From the NCBI RefSeq assembly GCF_000006565.2, contig NW_017383922.1:1-15286 (forward strand): a stretch of DNA of 15,286 nt, in the 5' to 3' direction. Positions 1 to 10,689 of this stretch are shown here, one piece after another; positions within the stretch are counted from its first letter, which is position 1, and each line of letters opens with the position of its first letter. The DNA comes from Toxoplasma gondii ME49. Taxonomy: Eukaryota > Apicomplexa > Conoidasida > Eucoccidiorida > Sarcocystidae. A model generated the notes under the pieces. The model had not been told where the DNA came from. It saw nothing but the letters and a program-made list of their open reading frames with translations, and ran no database searches. The position numbers and the translations under genes are program-made.

Positions 1-925
1 GACACCACCAACGGGTGGGTCTTCTCCGCGCGCTCACCACATGAGCCCTTCACCGAACGGAGCACGTCCTCCCGGATTACGAGCCTGGCGATTCCACCAC
101 CACTCGCAACCACAGCGACGACGCCTTCAAGCATCACAGTCCCGTCCGGGAATCCAGCAGTCACCATCAATGATTGCCTCAACCATTCACTGTCTCCCCC
201 AGCTGGCAAGATGCTACAACAGTGAGACGCGAAGCCGGGCCGCCACACGCAGTCCACGTCGACGGTCTTTGCTTGCCCTCAGTGCACCGCTGAATTACTC
301 TCGTTCTATGACTCAACAGTTGTCCGGCTCAACACTTGTCTGCCTAACACACCAATCCCACACCCTGACCGCCGCTACAGCGACTCCCGATCAACGACGT
401 GTGGTCCGGCCCCGATGAGGACTCCGGCGAGTCCTGGGACGACTCCATTCTCTCCGCCCTACCTCCACCACACTGCAGCCCGCCACGCACCCTCCTCCAC
501 TCGTTGCCTACCGCCTGTCCGCGAACGCTACGACTCAGCACGACCGAGGAGGTTTATCAGGCGATCGCAACCGTTGACTCAGAAGTCGTGATGGACCGCA
601 AGTGCCGTGTTGTGCCATCGCCTGCAGGCTCCCCCGTGGCGCACCCAATAGGGACCGCGCCCGACACGGCTCCGCACCGCTTCTCAGTCTCCACCACAGC
701 TCGTCCACACCTGCTGCATCCACTCTGACCACGGTGGACAGATCTGAGAACAATCCAACCTGACAGCGATTGTTGCCCCTCACCCACCTCCCCCAAAAAT
801 TTCACAACAACCGCATGAGGGAATCGGGAGACCCACGTCGCTCCAGCGGCCAGCGACAGGTTCAGGTCGTCGCGACGTTGGACGTTGCGGTACAGAGCAC
901 CAGAGCGAGCGTCTGCATGGTGCAT
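1..925 (-). pseudogene. Decayed family member, copy 1 (C-terminal end outside window)
   Basis: A degenerate minus-strand coding relic of unknown family. An open stretch at 557-925 carries a S-G-C-S-R-C-G-R block (about 697-733) followed in the same frame by G-C-A-T-G-E-P-A-G-D-G (about 612-650). Lower down, the C-G-G-P-A-S-R-L peptide (about 236-256) and the Val/Gly block region (about 66-175) are recognisable but lie in other frames, so the copy is broken by several stops and frameshifts. The window edge removes the C-terminal third. The N-terminal end is a guess: an in-frame ATG at the top of the open stretch. Copy 6 is a 97% identical partner carrying the same breaks in the aligned part. 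Confidence 0.35.
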
Positions 926-1310
926 GTTGAGTGCACAGAGGCAGCGCCTGGCTCAGACCCGGCGGCCGCATCGGGACCCATGAGAGCACAAACACACATA
1001 TTAGCGCCTCACGCTGGACCCAACATCAACTTCAAATTATGCATTGTCACGCCGACATTCTGCGACACATTTCACACAACACATGATAATACTGGAGCGT
1101 TGATACGCACACGAACCATAGTAATTTCACTTTTCAACGCAGACAGGAAACGTGAAAACAGCAATACATCTGAGTACCGACGAGGATGTCACGTCGCATG
1201 CTCAGGACACAGTTGCCGACGTGATGAAAGCACACCCGCGACTTCATGCGGCGCGGCCACTGCACAGTCGACGACCAACTCATGAAATGCCTTGTTGTGC
1301 CCGGGCCTAA
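69..1310. repeat. Segmental repeat, left copy (partner about 7881-9122)
   Basis: This 1.24 kb tract matches 7881-9122 at a constant offset of 7812 bases. Aligning by eye I count about 32 substitutions and no insertions or deletions, roughly 97% identity. Stretches such as 529-790 are identical. Outside the tract similarity falls to the usual low level between units. The tract starts near the Val/Gly landmark of one unit and ends about 35 bases past the 'accaactcatg' landmark. Confidence 0.92.
926..1188. other. Inter-relic spacer, example from copy 1
   Basis: About 260 bases lie between the aligned stop of one relic and the first recognised block of the next. The equivalent spacers (about 2540-2798, 4165-4281, 5651-5931, 7111-7329, 8738-9000, 10461-10689, 11931-12279, 13561-13864) are the most diverged parts of the unit. 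I see no RNA gene, clear promoter or polyadenylation signal in them. Confidence 0.4.
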
Positions 1311-2536
1311 CGCCGTGCCATTTTATTATTTTTTTCAGCAAGTGAATCTCCTTTCCTAGGACTCTGTACGGCATTAGGACAGGCTTGCAAGCTGGTTGTG
1401 TGTACCGCCTCAAGCTGCAGAACAGTGTCAAGGCGAAACGGAAATTGAACGCATCAACGGAACGTTGCACGCGACTGTCGCAGCACGCTCTCGTTCGACC
1501 CGGTGCGCACCCCACTCGTCTCTTTCCCCCATCCAAGTCTTATCAACAGGCAGAGAATGAGACCAGTGGTAGCGCGGTGTGCGCGACTCATTTTCTAAAC
1601 AAGAATGACAACATCGGACATAGCTTCGCATCATCCATCGATACAAGGCGGTACACGACACATGCCACCTGCCGGCATTGCGTGGGATCAAGGCTTACGT
1701 GAGATTTCTGCAAGCGAATCACAAAGACGTAGCGTTCAGACTAACAGTGGACACCAGCGACGCGTACGCGTTCTCGATGTGCGCCTTCAAGCATCACAGT
1801 CCCATCGGGGGATTCAGCATCCACCCCCAAGTGTTGCCTCACACATTCGATGTCCCTCTCGGCTCATCAGACGGTAAAGAAGTGAGACACGAAACCGAGC
1901 CGCCACAAGCAGTACACATCAGGAAGTTTCCGGTGGCTGCTTGCCTGAGGAATCAGCGTTCTATGCTTGAAGGTGTGTCCCTGAATGACAAGAATTAACG
2001 ACTTCAACTGCGACGCAAAATACGTCAGATGCCCTATTAGTCTGCCGCCACCACTGCCGAATGGTTGAGCAAAGTCCTCATCAATTCCAGCCCGCCTCCA
2101 CCACAATGGTCCCAACCATGCTCAGTCCCCACTCATTGCCTACGACCTTTAAGCACATCCCCAGGATCGGCCGGATTCAATGCATGTGCCAGCTAACACC
2201 AATGCAGAGTTGTATAAGATGTGATGATTGCCCAGTCCGGTGTTTCACCGTCGCCTTCAGGGACCCACGTTGCACAGCCACAGTAATGCGCCTGACACGC
2301 TCCCGCCGCTTGTCAGTCTTCAAAAGTCCACGTCCACGCCTTCTGCATCCATTCTGACGACGAGGTGGAAGATCTACGGGTAACCCGGTGTAACTGACAC
2401 TGCTGATCCGCCAACACACAGCTCTACTAGCTCGGGGAGGGGATCGCGAGACAGAACCGTCGGTAAACTGGTGACGAGGCCACGAACTAGCAACACTCCG
2501 CTTGCCCGCGGATAGACCTGGATGAAGAAGCCGCAA
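1189..2536 (-). pseudogene. Decayed family member, copy 2
   Basis: Minus-strand relic ending at a TGA (1189-1191) that aligns with the stop of other copies. Blocks from the N-terminal side: L-P-V-D-L-P-P-R-R-Q-N-G-C (about 2325-2385), G-C-A-T-W-V-P-E-G-D-G-E-T (2232-2279, another frame), M-C-T-A-C-G-G-S (1893-1916), S-P-D-G-T-V-M-L-E-G (about 1783-1815), then the C-terminal block. The C-terminal block is open for 115 codons (1189-1536) and reads E-I-H-L-L-K-K-I-I-K-W-H-G, then A-F-H-E-L-V-V-D-C, then L-S-S-R-R-Q-L-C-P-E-H-A-T. It has one extra codon near 1319-1335 compared with copies 3 and 7. About 86 bases are missing just before the Val/Gly block (near 1765). No function can be assigned. 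Confidence 0.4.
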
Positions 2537-2798
2537 GGCTCACGTCGAAAGAAGAAAGACGCTGGCGTGGTCCATGCATGACACACGAAAAAAGCCTCGC
2601 GGATAGCAGACGCAGACAATCTCTCGCCTTATTCCAATGCGTTAGAAGGCAAACAATACGATGACGTATCACTGTTCCACCCCATCTATCTAGCACGTAA
2701 TTCCAATGGAGAACAGGCATACGGGAAAAGAAACTCCCTCTCTTCAATGCCGCCGGAGGACCTGACGACAGAAATGCATCTGAGTAACGACAAGGATG

Positions 2799-4164
2799 CT
2801 ACGTCGCATGCCCAGGACACAGTTGCCAAGATGATGAAAACACTCCGGTGAGTTCATGCGGCGCGGCCATTCTACAGTCGACGACCAATTCATGAAATGC
2901 CTTGTTGTGCCCGGTCTAGCGCCGTGCCATTTGATTGCGTTCAGAAGGTGAATCTCGTTTCCTACGACTCTGTACGGCATTAGGACGCGCTTGCAACCTG
3001 GCTATGCGTACTGCATCGTGCTGCAAAATTATGCCGCAGCGAAACCGAGATCGACTCGGTGGAGTGTTCATGGCTAGTACCCCAGCGCCCTGTCGTCCAA
3101 CCATCTGCGCGGCCTTGTCCATTCCCAACACGTTATTGTTGTCTACAGCTACACGAAAAGGGGCAGGCTACTGTCGCCTCCTCCGCCGCTTCTCGTGACA
3201 AGTGCCAATATACATCCAACCTTTTTCCACTTGTGCATTGATACGAGCGAGCCGATTCGACGTCCTACGCCGCCACGCGTGAAATCGTCCTTACTCCTTC
3301 TATCTGAAAATGAATCACAACGCCGTGCGCTCCAGCAGACTGAGCCATGTGCTACACGCGATCCCATGGATCACCGGCGTTGTGGATCCAGCAACAACTG
3401 GAACCAAGGCAACGACACCGTCCTGCACCGCCGTCGCCACTGAACCTTCAGCCGACACCCGCGACGGCTGCCCCCAGCATGCTATGTCGACATACCTCCC
3501 CGTTGCCGAATACGCCAGAAAAAAGAACATCCAGATCGCACGCAAGACGCACTCCACTTTAACGCGTCACCGTTAGCAGCATTGCGGCTTGGAATAGCAC
3601 ACATACCACAGTCCAGCACACGTCCCGTAAATGGGCGCGGCGCCCTCGCGATCGGCTCGCCGGCCTCGCCCCGCTGGCTCCCAACATGCTCGGTGCTCCA
3701 GGCTTTGCTTACCATCTTTCCGCGAACACACAGAATCGATATGTCCAGACATAGTTAAGGCAACTCAGAAGGTTGGCGTTATGACACGTGACAATCGGAC
3801 AATCCCTTGTACCTCTTCCGCCTCACAAGCCAACATACCTCAATGATCATGGAGTTTGGGTACGCGGCTGCCATTGTTCTTCAGTTTCCAACAGAACATT
3901 TTCACACCTCCTGCATCCATTAGCAGGGGTGGCCGGGTCCACGGGCAATCCGACCCAAGAGGCGTTGCAGTTCCGGCGACGTACGCGGGGCAACGACAAC
4001 AGGATGCGATTGAGAGACACTTCCTTCGGGAGGCAGGTGGTGACGCCGTGCCTTCGCAACGGCAGGTTTCCAGCAAATGGTGCTGCAGCGAAAATCGACA
4101 CGGCTCCGGCCGAAATAGTAGAGCCATCGCCCTGGCTCATCCACGACAGATATACAAAAAACAT
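2799..4164 (-). pseudogene. Decayed family member, copy 3
   Basis: Minus-strand relic whose aligned stop is TAG (2799-2801). The N-terminal part is the best preserved: an open stretch at 3847-4164 reads L-P-K-E-V-S and then R-R-R-N-C-N-A-S-W-V-G-L-P-V-D, followed by N-G-C-R-R-C and E-T-E-E. A Val-rich stretch V-Q-D-G-V-V-A-L-V-P-V-V-A-G-S at about 3390-3440 corresponds to the Val/Gly block. The C-terminal block begins E-I-H-L-L-N-A-I-K-W-H-G-A-R-P-G, then loses its frame by one base near 2914 relative to copy 2, where a run of G residues is shortened. The copy is clearly broken. Confidence 0.4.
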
Positions 4165-4281
4165 ATGTTACACAGTACTCGCGACTAAGAGCACACTGAT
4201 CATTCGGTAGCAGTGACTCCGCTCTTCAGCGAAGAAGCCGAAACTGGCACCAGAAAATACACCTGATTACTGACGAACGAG

Positions 4282-5650
4282 TTATGTATATTGCTCATAA
4301 CGGAGTTGTCGATTCGATGAAAACACAACCGTGTCTTCAAGCGACGCGGCCATTGCCCAGTCGAGGACCAACTCACGAAATGCCCGGTCGTGCTCAAGCT
4401 GACGCTGGGTCCTCTGTTTGTGTACAGACAGTTGGGCGTCACCTCCTGCAACTGTGTAGATCATCTAGGTGCGCCAGCAACATGGTTTCGCGTACCGTCT
4501 TGTACTGCAGAGCCGTGACGCAACCATTCGGAGAAATAGTCAGCGGAACACTGCGCATCATTGTCTTAGCGGCGTTTCGCGTGACCAGCTGCGCACCTTC
4601 CTCGCATTCCAGACTGCGTCACTTTCATCATCGTCTACGTGGTAAGCAAAGGTGTATTCCGGCATCCTCAACCTCTTGATAAACGGCAAATGACATGCAT
4701 TTGCCCTCCCCTCTACTCGAGTACTGATACAAGGGAGATCTGAGCAGTTGTCATATCACTTCATGCACCCCATCACCCGTACTCCCTCTTTCTGAAAGCG
4801 AACCAGACCGCGGTACCGTTCAGACCAACAATGGACCCCATCAACACGTGCGTCTCGGTGCGATCACCACATGGGTCATTAACCGAACCGAATGCGTTCT
4901 CATGGATCACGAGGCTGGCGATTCCAGCACCACTGGCAACCAGAGAGACGACGCCTTCATGCATCACCCTCTCGTCTGGGGATACAGCATTCACCCTCAA
5001 GTGTTGCCTCATACATTCGCTGTTCCCCTCAGCTCGCCAGTCGATACACCAGATGAAACGCGAGGCCTCACTGCCAGAAGAAGTACACATTAGAGGTTTC
5101 CCGACGACCGCATGGCGCTTTTGAATGTCTGTCTTTCCACAAGCCGACGCACGCTACGCAAGCCCCATAACTAGGCCACGATTACAACAGCTCCTGATCA
5201 ACTTCTTCGTCAGCTCCCGCCACTGGCGACTACATGAGCAAAGCCCTTATCATGTGCATTCTGCCTCACCCACACTGGAGCCCGCCGTGCACCAACCGCC
5301 ACTCGTTGCCTACCGTCTTTTTGAGAACCAAACGTTTTGACGTGGCCGGACAGTTATGTTAGGCGACCGCAGCAACTGAGAAGCGCCAGTGCCATGTTCC
5401 ACCATCGCCGGGGCCCACGTGGCACAGCCATTAGCGCACGCACCTGATGTGATCCGGCTACGGCTCAGCCGCCGATACTGAACGTCCACGCTTACACTTA
5501 GAAGCCGGGATTGACCGACCTACGAGAATACAACCCAACAGGCACTGCAGTTACAGCGACAGGCACAGCTCAACGACCAACACAGGCATTCGGAAGTAAC
5601 GTGCTGCGATAGGCGAACGACACGGCCATACGCACACAACTCTGAACGCT
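4282..5650 (-). pseudogene. Decayed family member, copy 4
   Basis: Minus-strand relic ending at TAA (4282-4284), at the codon where other copies have TGA or TAG. The C-terminal block reads H-D-R-A-F-R-E-L-V-L-D-W-A, then F-S-S-N-R-Q-L-R-Y-E-Q-Y-T; most changes from copy 2 are conservative and the frame is kept. An open stretch at 4773-5090 holds, in one frame, M-C-T-S-S-G, S-E-C-M-R-Q-H-L, S-P-D-E-R-V-M-H-E-G-V-V, A-S-L-V-I-H-E-N-A-F-G-S-V-N and G-L-N-G-T-A-V-W-F-A-F-R-K-R-E. This makes it the clearest example of the middle of the protein. Upstream are C-N-C-S-A-C-W-V-V-F (about 5515-5570) and N-G-C-A-T-W-A-P-A (about 5391-5436), separated by stops. Confidence 0.45.
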
Positions 5651-5931
5651 TTGGCATGTATCGGTGCAAGTAGTATCAGCGCCCAAACAGATCGAATCGA
5701 GACGCGGCTCCGTCTCGGCCACGAAGAGACGAAAATGGCTTAGTGCCTAAATACGCACGTCTAAATACGCCACCGGAATCATGCACAACAAGCAATACCA
5801 CGTGCCGTTTTTATGCTCCACCTTGTGCATAACACTCGCTAGAGGCAGCGCACTGCTCATATGGTACCGGTGACCCCGCTATTCAGCGCACAAACACAAA
5901 ATGACAGTTCACGCAGTTACTGACAGAAATG

Positions 5932-7110
5932 CTACATCGCGCTCAGAATGAACTCACGCTTTCAGCGAAAATGAAGGCGTCCATTCATGTTTCACGGTCA
6001 CTGATGATTCGTGAACCAATTCTTGACATGTTTAATTGTGGAATGGGTAACCCTGTACCTTCTGCGTGAGCGTCAAAGATTGCGTAGCGCCTCCTGGAAC
6101 CTCTTTCGGCTACGACTGTGTTAGCATCCTGGTTTTGCGTACCGCACTATACTGCAGAGTTGTGGCACCGCTTTACGAAAAACAAAGTGGCTGAACGTTG
6201 CTGCCAATGCCTGCCCACTGTTCTTCGGCTCGGTAGTGCACCCCATTCTTAAGTCCACGTGACTATCATCAACTTGAAGTGGACGGGTCGCACGCTAGTG
6301 CGGCTTGACCGGCTGAGACAAAGCGCTGCGTCATCGGCACCCTTACATTCGCAGCAATATATTTCGCTTGCCGCCGCGCCGCCATCCCCTTTGTTTTGCT
6401 GCCGACGACACATAGCGCAATACCGTCAGACCAACACCTGACACCAGCGACGCATGCTTTCCGACATGACCATCACGGAAGCCATTCACTGAACTGACAG
6501 CGTCCTCACAGGTTACAAGCCAAATGAAGCCAGCAGCACTTGCAACAAAGACGACGAAGCTGTCGAGCATCACAGTCTCGTCAGGAGGTCCGGCGCCTAC
6601 CTCCAATTGTTTCCGCATGCATTCGCCGTCCTCCCCGGCTGGCCAGACGGTACGGCAGATGAGGCGCGAATCCTGACCGCCACACGCAGTGCACCTGGGC
6701 GGCGTTTGGATGTTCTCACTGCACCGCTGAATAACCCTTGTTCTGTGGTCTAGCACACGTCAAACAAGCATGCGGATCCCAGGCCCTGATCGCCGCTGCA
6801 GCGAGTGCTAATTCACTGCCTTGCCTCCTCAGTTCCATACGAAGTACTCGCGCAACACACGAATTCTCGCCATCGATCCCACACAAAACGTGCCACTACT
6901 TCATCGAGTCCACCAACAGCTGCCTGCAGCCTTCTGCCACATTCGGGTATCGGACTGGAGAAATGTGACTACGTTAAGCAACTCCAGCGTACGAGCCAGG
7001 AGTCATGGTCAAGGAGCAATGCCGTGGCCCACAATTGCAAGTGCCCCCATAGTTCAATCATACACAACGTGCCTGACACGATTCCACTGTTTCACATTCT
7101 GCACGAGAAC
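5932..7110 (-). pseudogene. Decayed family member, copy 5 (internally deleted)
   Basis: Minus-strand relic with a TAG (5932-5934) aligned to the family stop, although the frame before it is shifted. The middle is open at 6343-6756 and reads C-T-A-C-G-G-Q-D-S-R-L, P-A-G-E-D-G-E-C-M-R-K-Q-L, P-D-E-T-V-M-L-D-S-F-V-V, L-V-T-C-E-D-A-V-S-S-V-N-G and S-G-V-G-L-T-V-L-R-Y, in the family order. The segment equivalent to the G-C-A-T-W block lies near 7010-7070. The Cys/Trp N-terminal block expected just beyond 7105 is absent: the sequence jumps directly to unit-spacer sequence. This is a deletion of about 240 bases relative to copies 1 and 8. Confidence 0.4.
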
Positions 7111-7329
7111 ACGTTCACAGAAAATGCATCCTTTTGTCACAGTAAACAATCACCACAAATGATGGTAGAAAGCAGCACCATTCCCCTTCACGTACCATAC
7201 AGCACTCGTTGCTTGCAGCGCAATATGCATATGGTAGAGGCAGAGCCACCATTCTACGAAAAAACAGCCACTGACAACAAACGTCAGTCTTGACGAGAAT
7301 AGTACGCCATACCTTCAAAAATGCCTCGC

Positions 7330-8737
7330 CATTTCGAGGAAATCCACAATATTGATTCTTGCGTCAGGGTCGCTGCCATGCGGAAGACCAGTTCATGGCA
7401 TGTCTCGTTGCCTGATCATCATCGAACTAAACATCTCATGAAATATACACAAGCAAACGTTAAAACTTGTTTCGTAGTACTAGGTTGACCACTTGAGCAC
7501 GGCAGTGCCCTGAACTTGCGTACCAGCACACTCTGCGGAATCGTCATTTTGTTACAGCGATACCGAATCGGCGGACCATTGCAAGCGATTGTCCAAGCGC
7601 CCTTCCACTGATCAGAGCTGGAACGCTGCCAACCGCTTTACTTGTACGTACAGCTAGCCGGTGACCGCTATCGCAGGGTGGCTTGCACTACTCACTCCTC
7701 CGATTCCGATAAACTACAGTTCTGTTGAAACTGAGGAGTCGCAATCCGATACCACTGGCGTCAGACTCACTCTCGCATCCTGAAACAGCGTCCCAGTACC
7801 GTTTCGACAAACAGTGCACAACGAAAAGCCATGCTTCTCAGCACGCTCACCACGCACGCCCTCCACCGAATAAGTGCGTACTCCCGGATTACGAGACTGG
7901 CGATTCCACCACCACTCGCAACCACAGCGACGACGCCTTCAAGCATCACAGTCCCGTCCGGGAATCCAGCAGCCACCTTCAATGACTGCCTCATCCATTC
8001 GCTGTCTCCCCCAGCTGGCGAGACGCTACAACAGTGAGACGCGAAGCCGGGCCGCCACACGCAGTCCACGTCGGCGGTATTTGCCTGCCTTCAGTGCACC
8101 GCTGAATTACTCTCGTTCTATGACTCAACAGTTGTCCGGCTCAACACTTGTCTGCCTAACACACCACTCCCACGCCATGACCGCCGCTACAACGACTCCC
8201 GATCAACGACGTGTGGTCCGGCCCCGATGAGGACTCCGGCGAGTCCTGGGACGACTCCATTCTCTCCGCCCTACCTCCACCACACTGCAGCCCGCCACGC
8301 ACCCTCCTCCACTCGTTGCCTACCGTCTGTCCGCGAACGCCACGACTCAGCACGACCGAGGAGGTTTATCAGGCGATCGCAACCGTTGACTCAGAAGTCG
8401 TGATGGACCGCAAGTGCCGTGTTGTGCCATCGCCTGCAGGCTCCCCCGTGGCGCACCCAATAGGGACCGCGCCCGACACGGCTCCGCACCGCTTCTCAGT
8501 CTCCACCACAGCTCGTCCACACCTGCTGCATCCACTCTGACCACGGTGGACAGATCTGAGAACAATCCAACCTGACAGCGATTGTTGCCCCTCACCCACC
8601 TCCCCCACACATTTCACAACAACCGCGTGAGGGAATCGGGAGACCCACGTCGCTCCAGCGGCCAGCGACAGGTTCAGGTCGTCGCGACGTTGGACGTTGC
8701 GGTACAGAGCACCAGAGCGAGCGTCTGCATGGTGCAT
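7330..8737 (-). pseudogene. Decayed family member, copy 6
   Basis: Minus-strand relic, nearly identical to copy 1 from about 7881 upward. The middle is open at 7767-8069: P-A-G-G-D-S-E-W-M-R-Q-S-L, F-P-D-G-T-V-M-L-E-G-V-V-A-V-V, I-A-S-L-V-I-R-E-Y-A-L. The N-terminal side is open at 8369-8737 with S-G-C-S-R-C-G-R and G-C-A-T-G-E-P-A-G-D-G in one frame. Between them, stops and a frame change interrupt the reading near 8050-8200. The C-terminal block (about 7330-7400) is barely recognisable at the nucleotide level, so the lower boundary is approximate. Confidence 0.4.
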
Positions 8738-9122
8738 GTTGAGTGCACAGAGGCAGCGCCTGGCTCAGACCCGGCGGCCGCATCAGGACCCATGAGAGCA
8801 CAAACACACATATTAGCGCCTCACGCTGGACCCAACATCAACTTCAAATTATGCATTGTCACGCCGACATTCTGCGATACATTTCATAGAGCACATGATA
8901 ATGCTGGAGCATTGATACGCACACGAACCATAGTAATTCCGCTTTTCAACGCAGACAGGAAACGTGAAAACAGCAATACATCTGAGTACCGACGAGGATG
9001 TCACGTCGCATGCTCAGGACACAGTTGCCGACGTGATGAAAGCACACCCGTGACTTCATGCGGCGCGGCCACTGCACAGTCGACGACCAACTCATGAAAT
9101 GCCTTGTTGTGCCCGGGCTTAA
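7881..9122. repeat. Segmental repeat, right copy (partner about 69-1310)
   Basis: Right partner of the 97% identical pair, five units away. Both flanks are diverged from the flanks of the left copy: for example, right of about 9122 this copy reads 'ggcattggattgtgttcag' where the other has a T-rich tract. Confidence 0.92.
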
Positions 9123-10460
9123 CGCCGTGGCATTGGATTGTGTTCAGAAGGTATATATCGTCTCCGACGACTCTGTGGGTTGTTAGGATGTGTTTTGAAC
9201 CTGCGCTTTCGGACCTGCTCAAGCTGCAAAGTAATGCCACATCAATGTGCAAAACAGATCGTCGAAGCCTACCCGGCGAGTGACTCTGCATGCTCTTGCC
9301 GACCAGCTGCGCACCTTCCTTCCTTTCACCTGTGTGGGAATCATCAACAAATAGCGGATGATCAGCGTAATAATTCGTACTCCAACCAGTTTCGAAATAC
9401 GAATGCCAACCGTGGACATAACGTCTTTCTGCTGCAAGCTTCCACATGACACAAATAGGGACAGAGCCCTGACTCCTGCCTCCACACCGCGCAATGCCTA
9501 CTTCCTGTGTCTGGAAGGGATCCATGAGGCAGTGTCGTTCACACCAACAATGACAAGCATGGCACGGCTCTCGGCGAAGACCAGGCAAGCCATTCCCCAA
9601 GCCAAGCACGTTCCAGTGGGTCACGAGTCAGGTGAATCCCGCAGCACTTGCGTCCAAGGCGAGGACGCGTTCCTCCACCACATTCTCTCCCGCGTGTTCA
9701 GGACTCACCGTTACCTGCTCCCTCCACCCTCGCCATGCGCGCCACATGCCGAAAGGGTAATAAAAATAGCCGCGAGATTGGGTGGGAGACGCAATCCACA
9801 GTGAAACACCTCCACCGGCAGCACTACGCCTCCTAACATATTCAGTTTCTATGATCTATCACACGTCCCACAAAGCCACGAACCCAAAACCGTGACCGCC
9901 GATGCAACAAGGTTTGGTTCGCTACTTCCGCTCCCCCAAGCACCGCCGCGTTCGCTGAGGCAACACCAATTAAATCCTGCCTTTCCCACCCTGCAGCCTG
10001 CCACGCGACATCCTCCATTTGTTGCCTACCACCTTTCAGACGACAAAAAGTTGTGGTAAACCGCCACTGCCGTGTTCTGCCATCGCGTGCAGGCTCCCAT
10101 ATGGCACAGCCATTAGAGAACCCGCATCGCAGAGTCCCACCACTTCTCAGTCTCCGCTTTTGCACGTCCGCACCTGCATTCATTCGCTATAGTGGACACA
10201 TCTACAGGGAATTCAACCCAGCAGGCACTGCAGCTGCGGCGAAACACAAAGCGCAACGACCATTGACGGCAATCAGGAGACACGCCCCTCGGTAGACCAG
10301 TGACAAAGCCAGGAGGTTGCAGGTGGACGCTGTTGTCCAGAGTACCAACGTAAGAGCCCCTACAGTTCATGTTATTGAAGGCATCGAGACAACGCTCGGC
10401 CCACCAGCGACATACAAAAACTCCAGACTGGCAAAAAACGCAGGCAGTGCCAACGCACAA
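9001..10460 (-). pseudogene. Decayed family member, copy 7
   Basis: Minus-strand relic ending at TGA (9001-9003). It holds the longest gap-free open stretch of the window, 207 codons (9001-9624). This starts inside the Val/Gly block at L-G-L-G-N-G-L-P-G-L and ends in the C-terminal block: R-V-V-G-D-D-I-Y-L-L-N-T-I-Q-C-H-G, A-F-H-E-L-V-V-D-C and S-S-R-R-Q-L-C-P-E-H-A-T. Just upstream, V-V-E-E-R-V-L-A-L-D-A-S-A-A-G (about 9630-9700) is separated from it by an in-frame stop. Farther up are N-G-C-A-I-W-E-P-A-R-D-G (about 10075-10115) and C-S-A-C-W-V-E-F-P-V-D-V-S-T (about 10190-10250), the second in a different frame. It matches copy 3 through the P-V-D block. Confidence 0.42.
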
Positions 10461-10689
10461 ATGCAGTCACCGAGCCCAAAGAGTGCCAGGACGCATCACC
10501 AGTTTTTTCCATGTTCTACGTAGCAGTCGCTCGTAGCAGCGCGTTGGGCCTCCGGCAAAGGCAGCCCCGCTGGTCTGCGAAAATAAATAACTGCAACGGC
10601 ATCTGTTGGTTGAAGCAAATGTTGCGTCACGTACTTAGGACGGAGGCCGGGTTACTCGGCAAACAATAGGCGGCTTCATGTGTCACCCT

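Noticed and set aside
770..1285. 171-codon plus-strand frame, also at 8582-9097
   Set aside because: It is shared only because the two tracts are 97% identical. It runs through the spacer opposite the minus-strand blocks and is not conserved in the diverged units.
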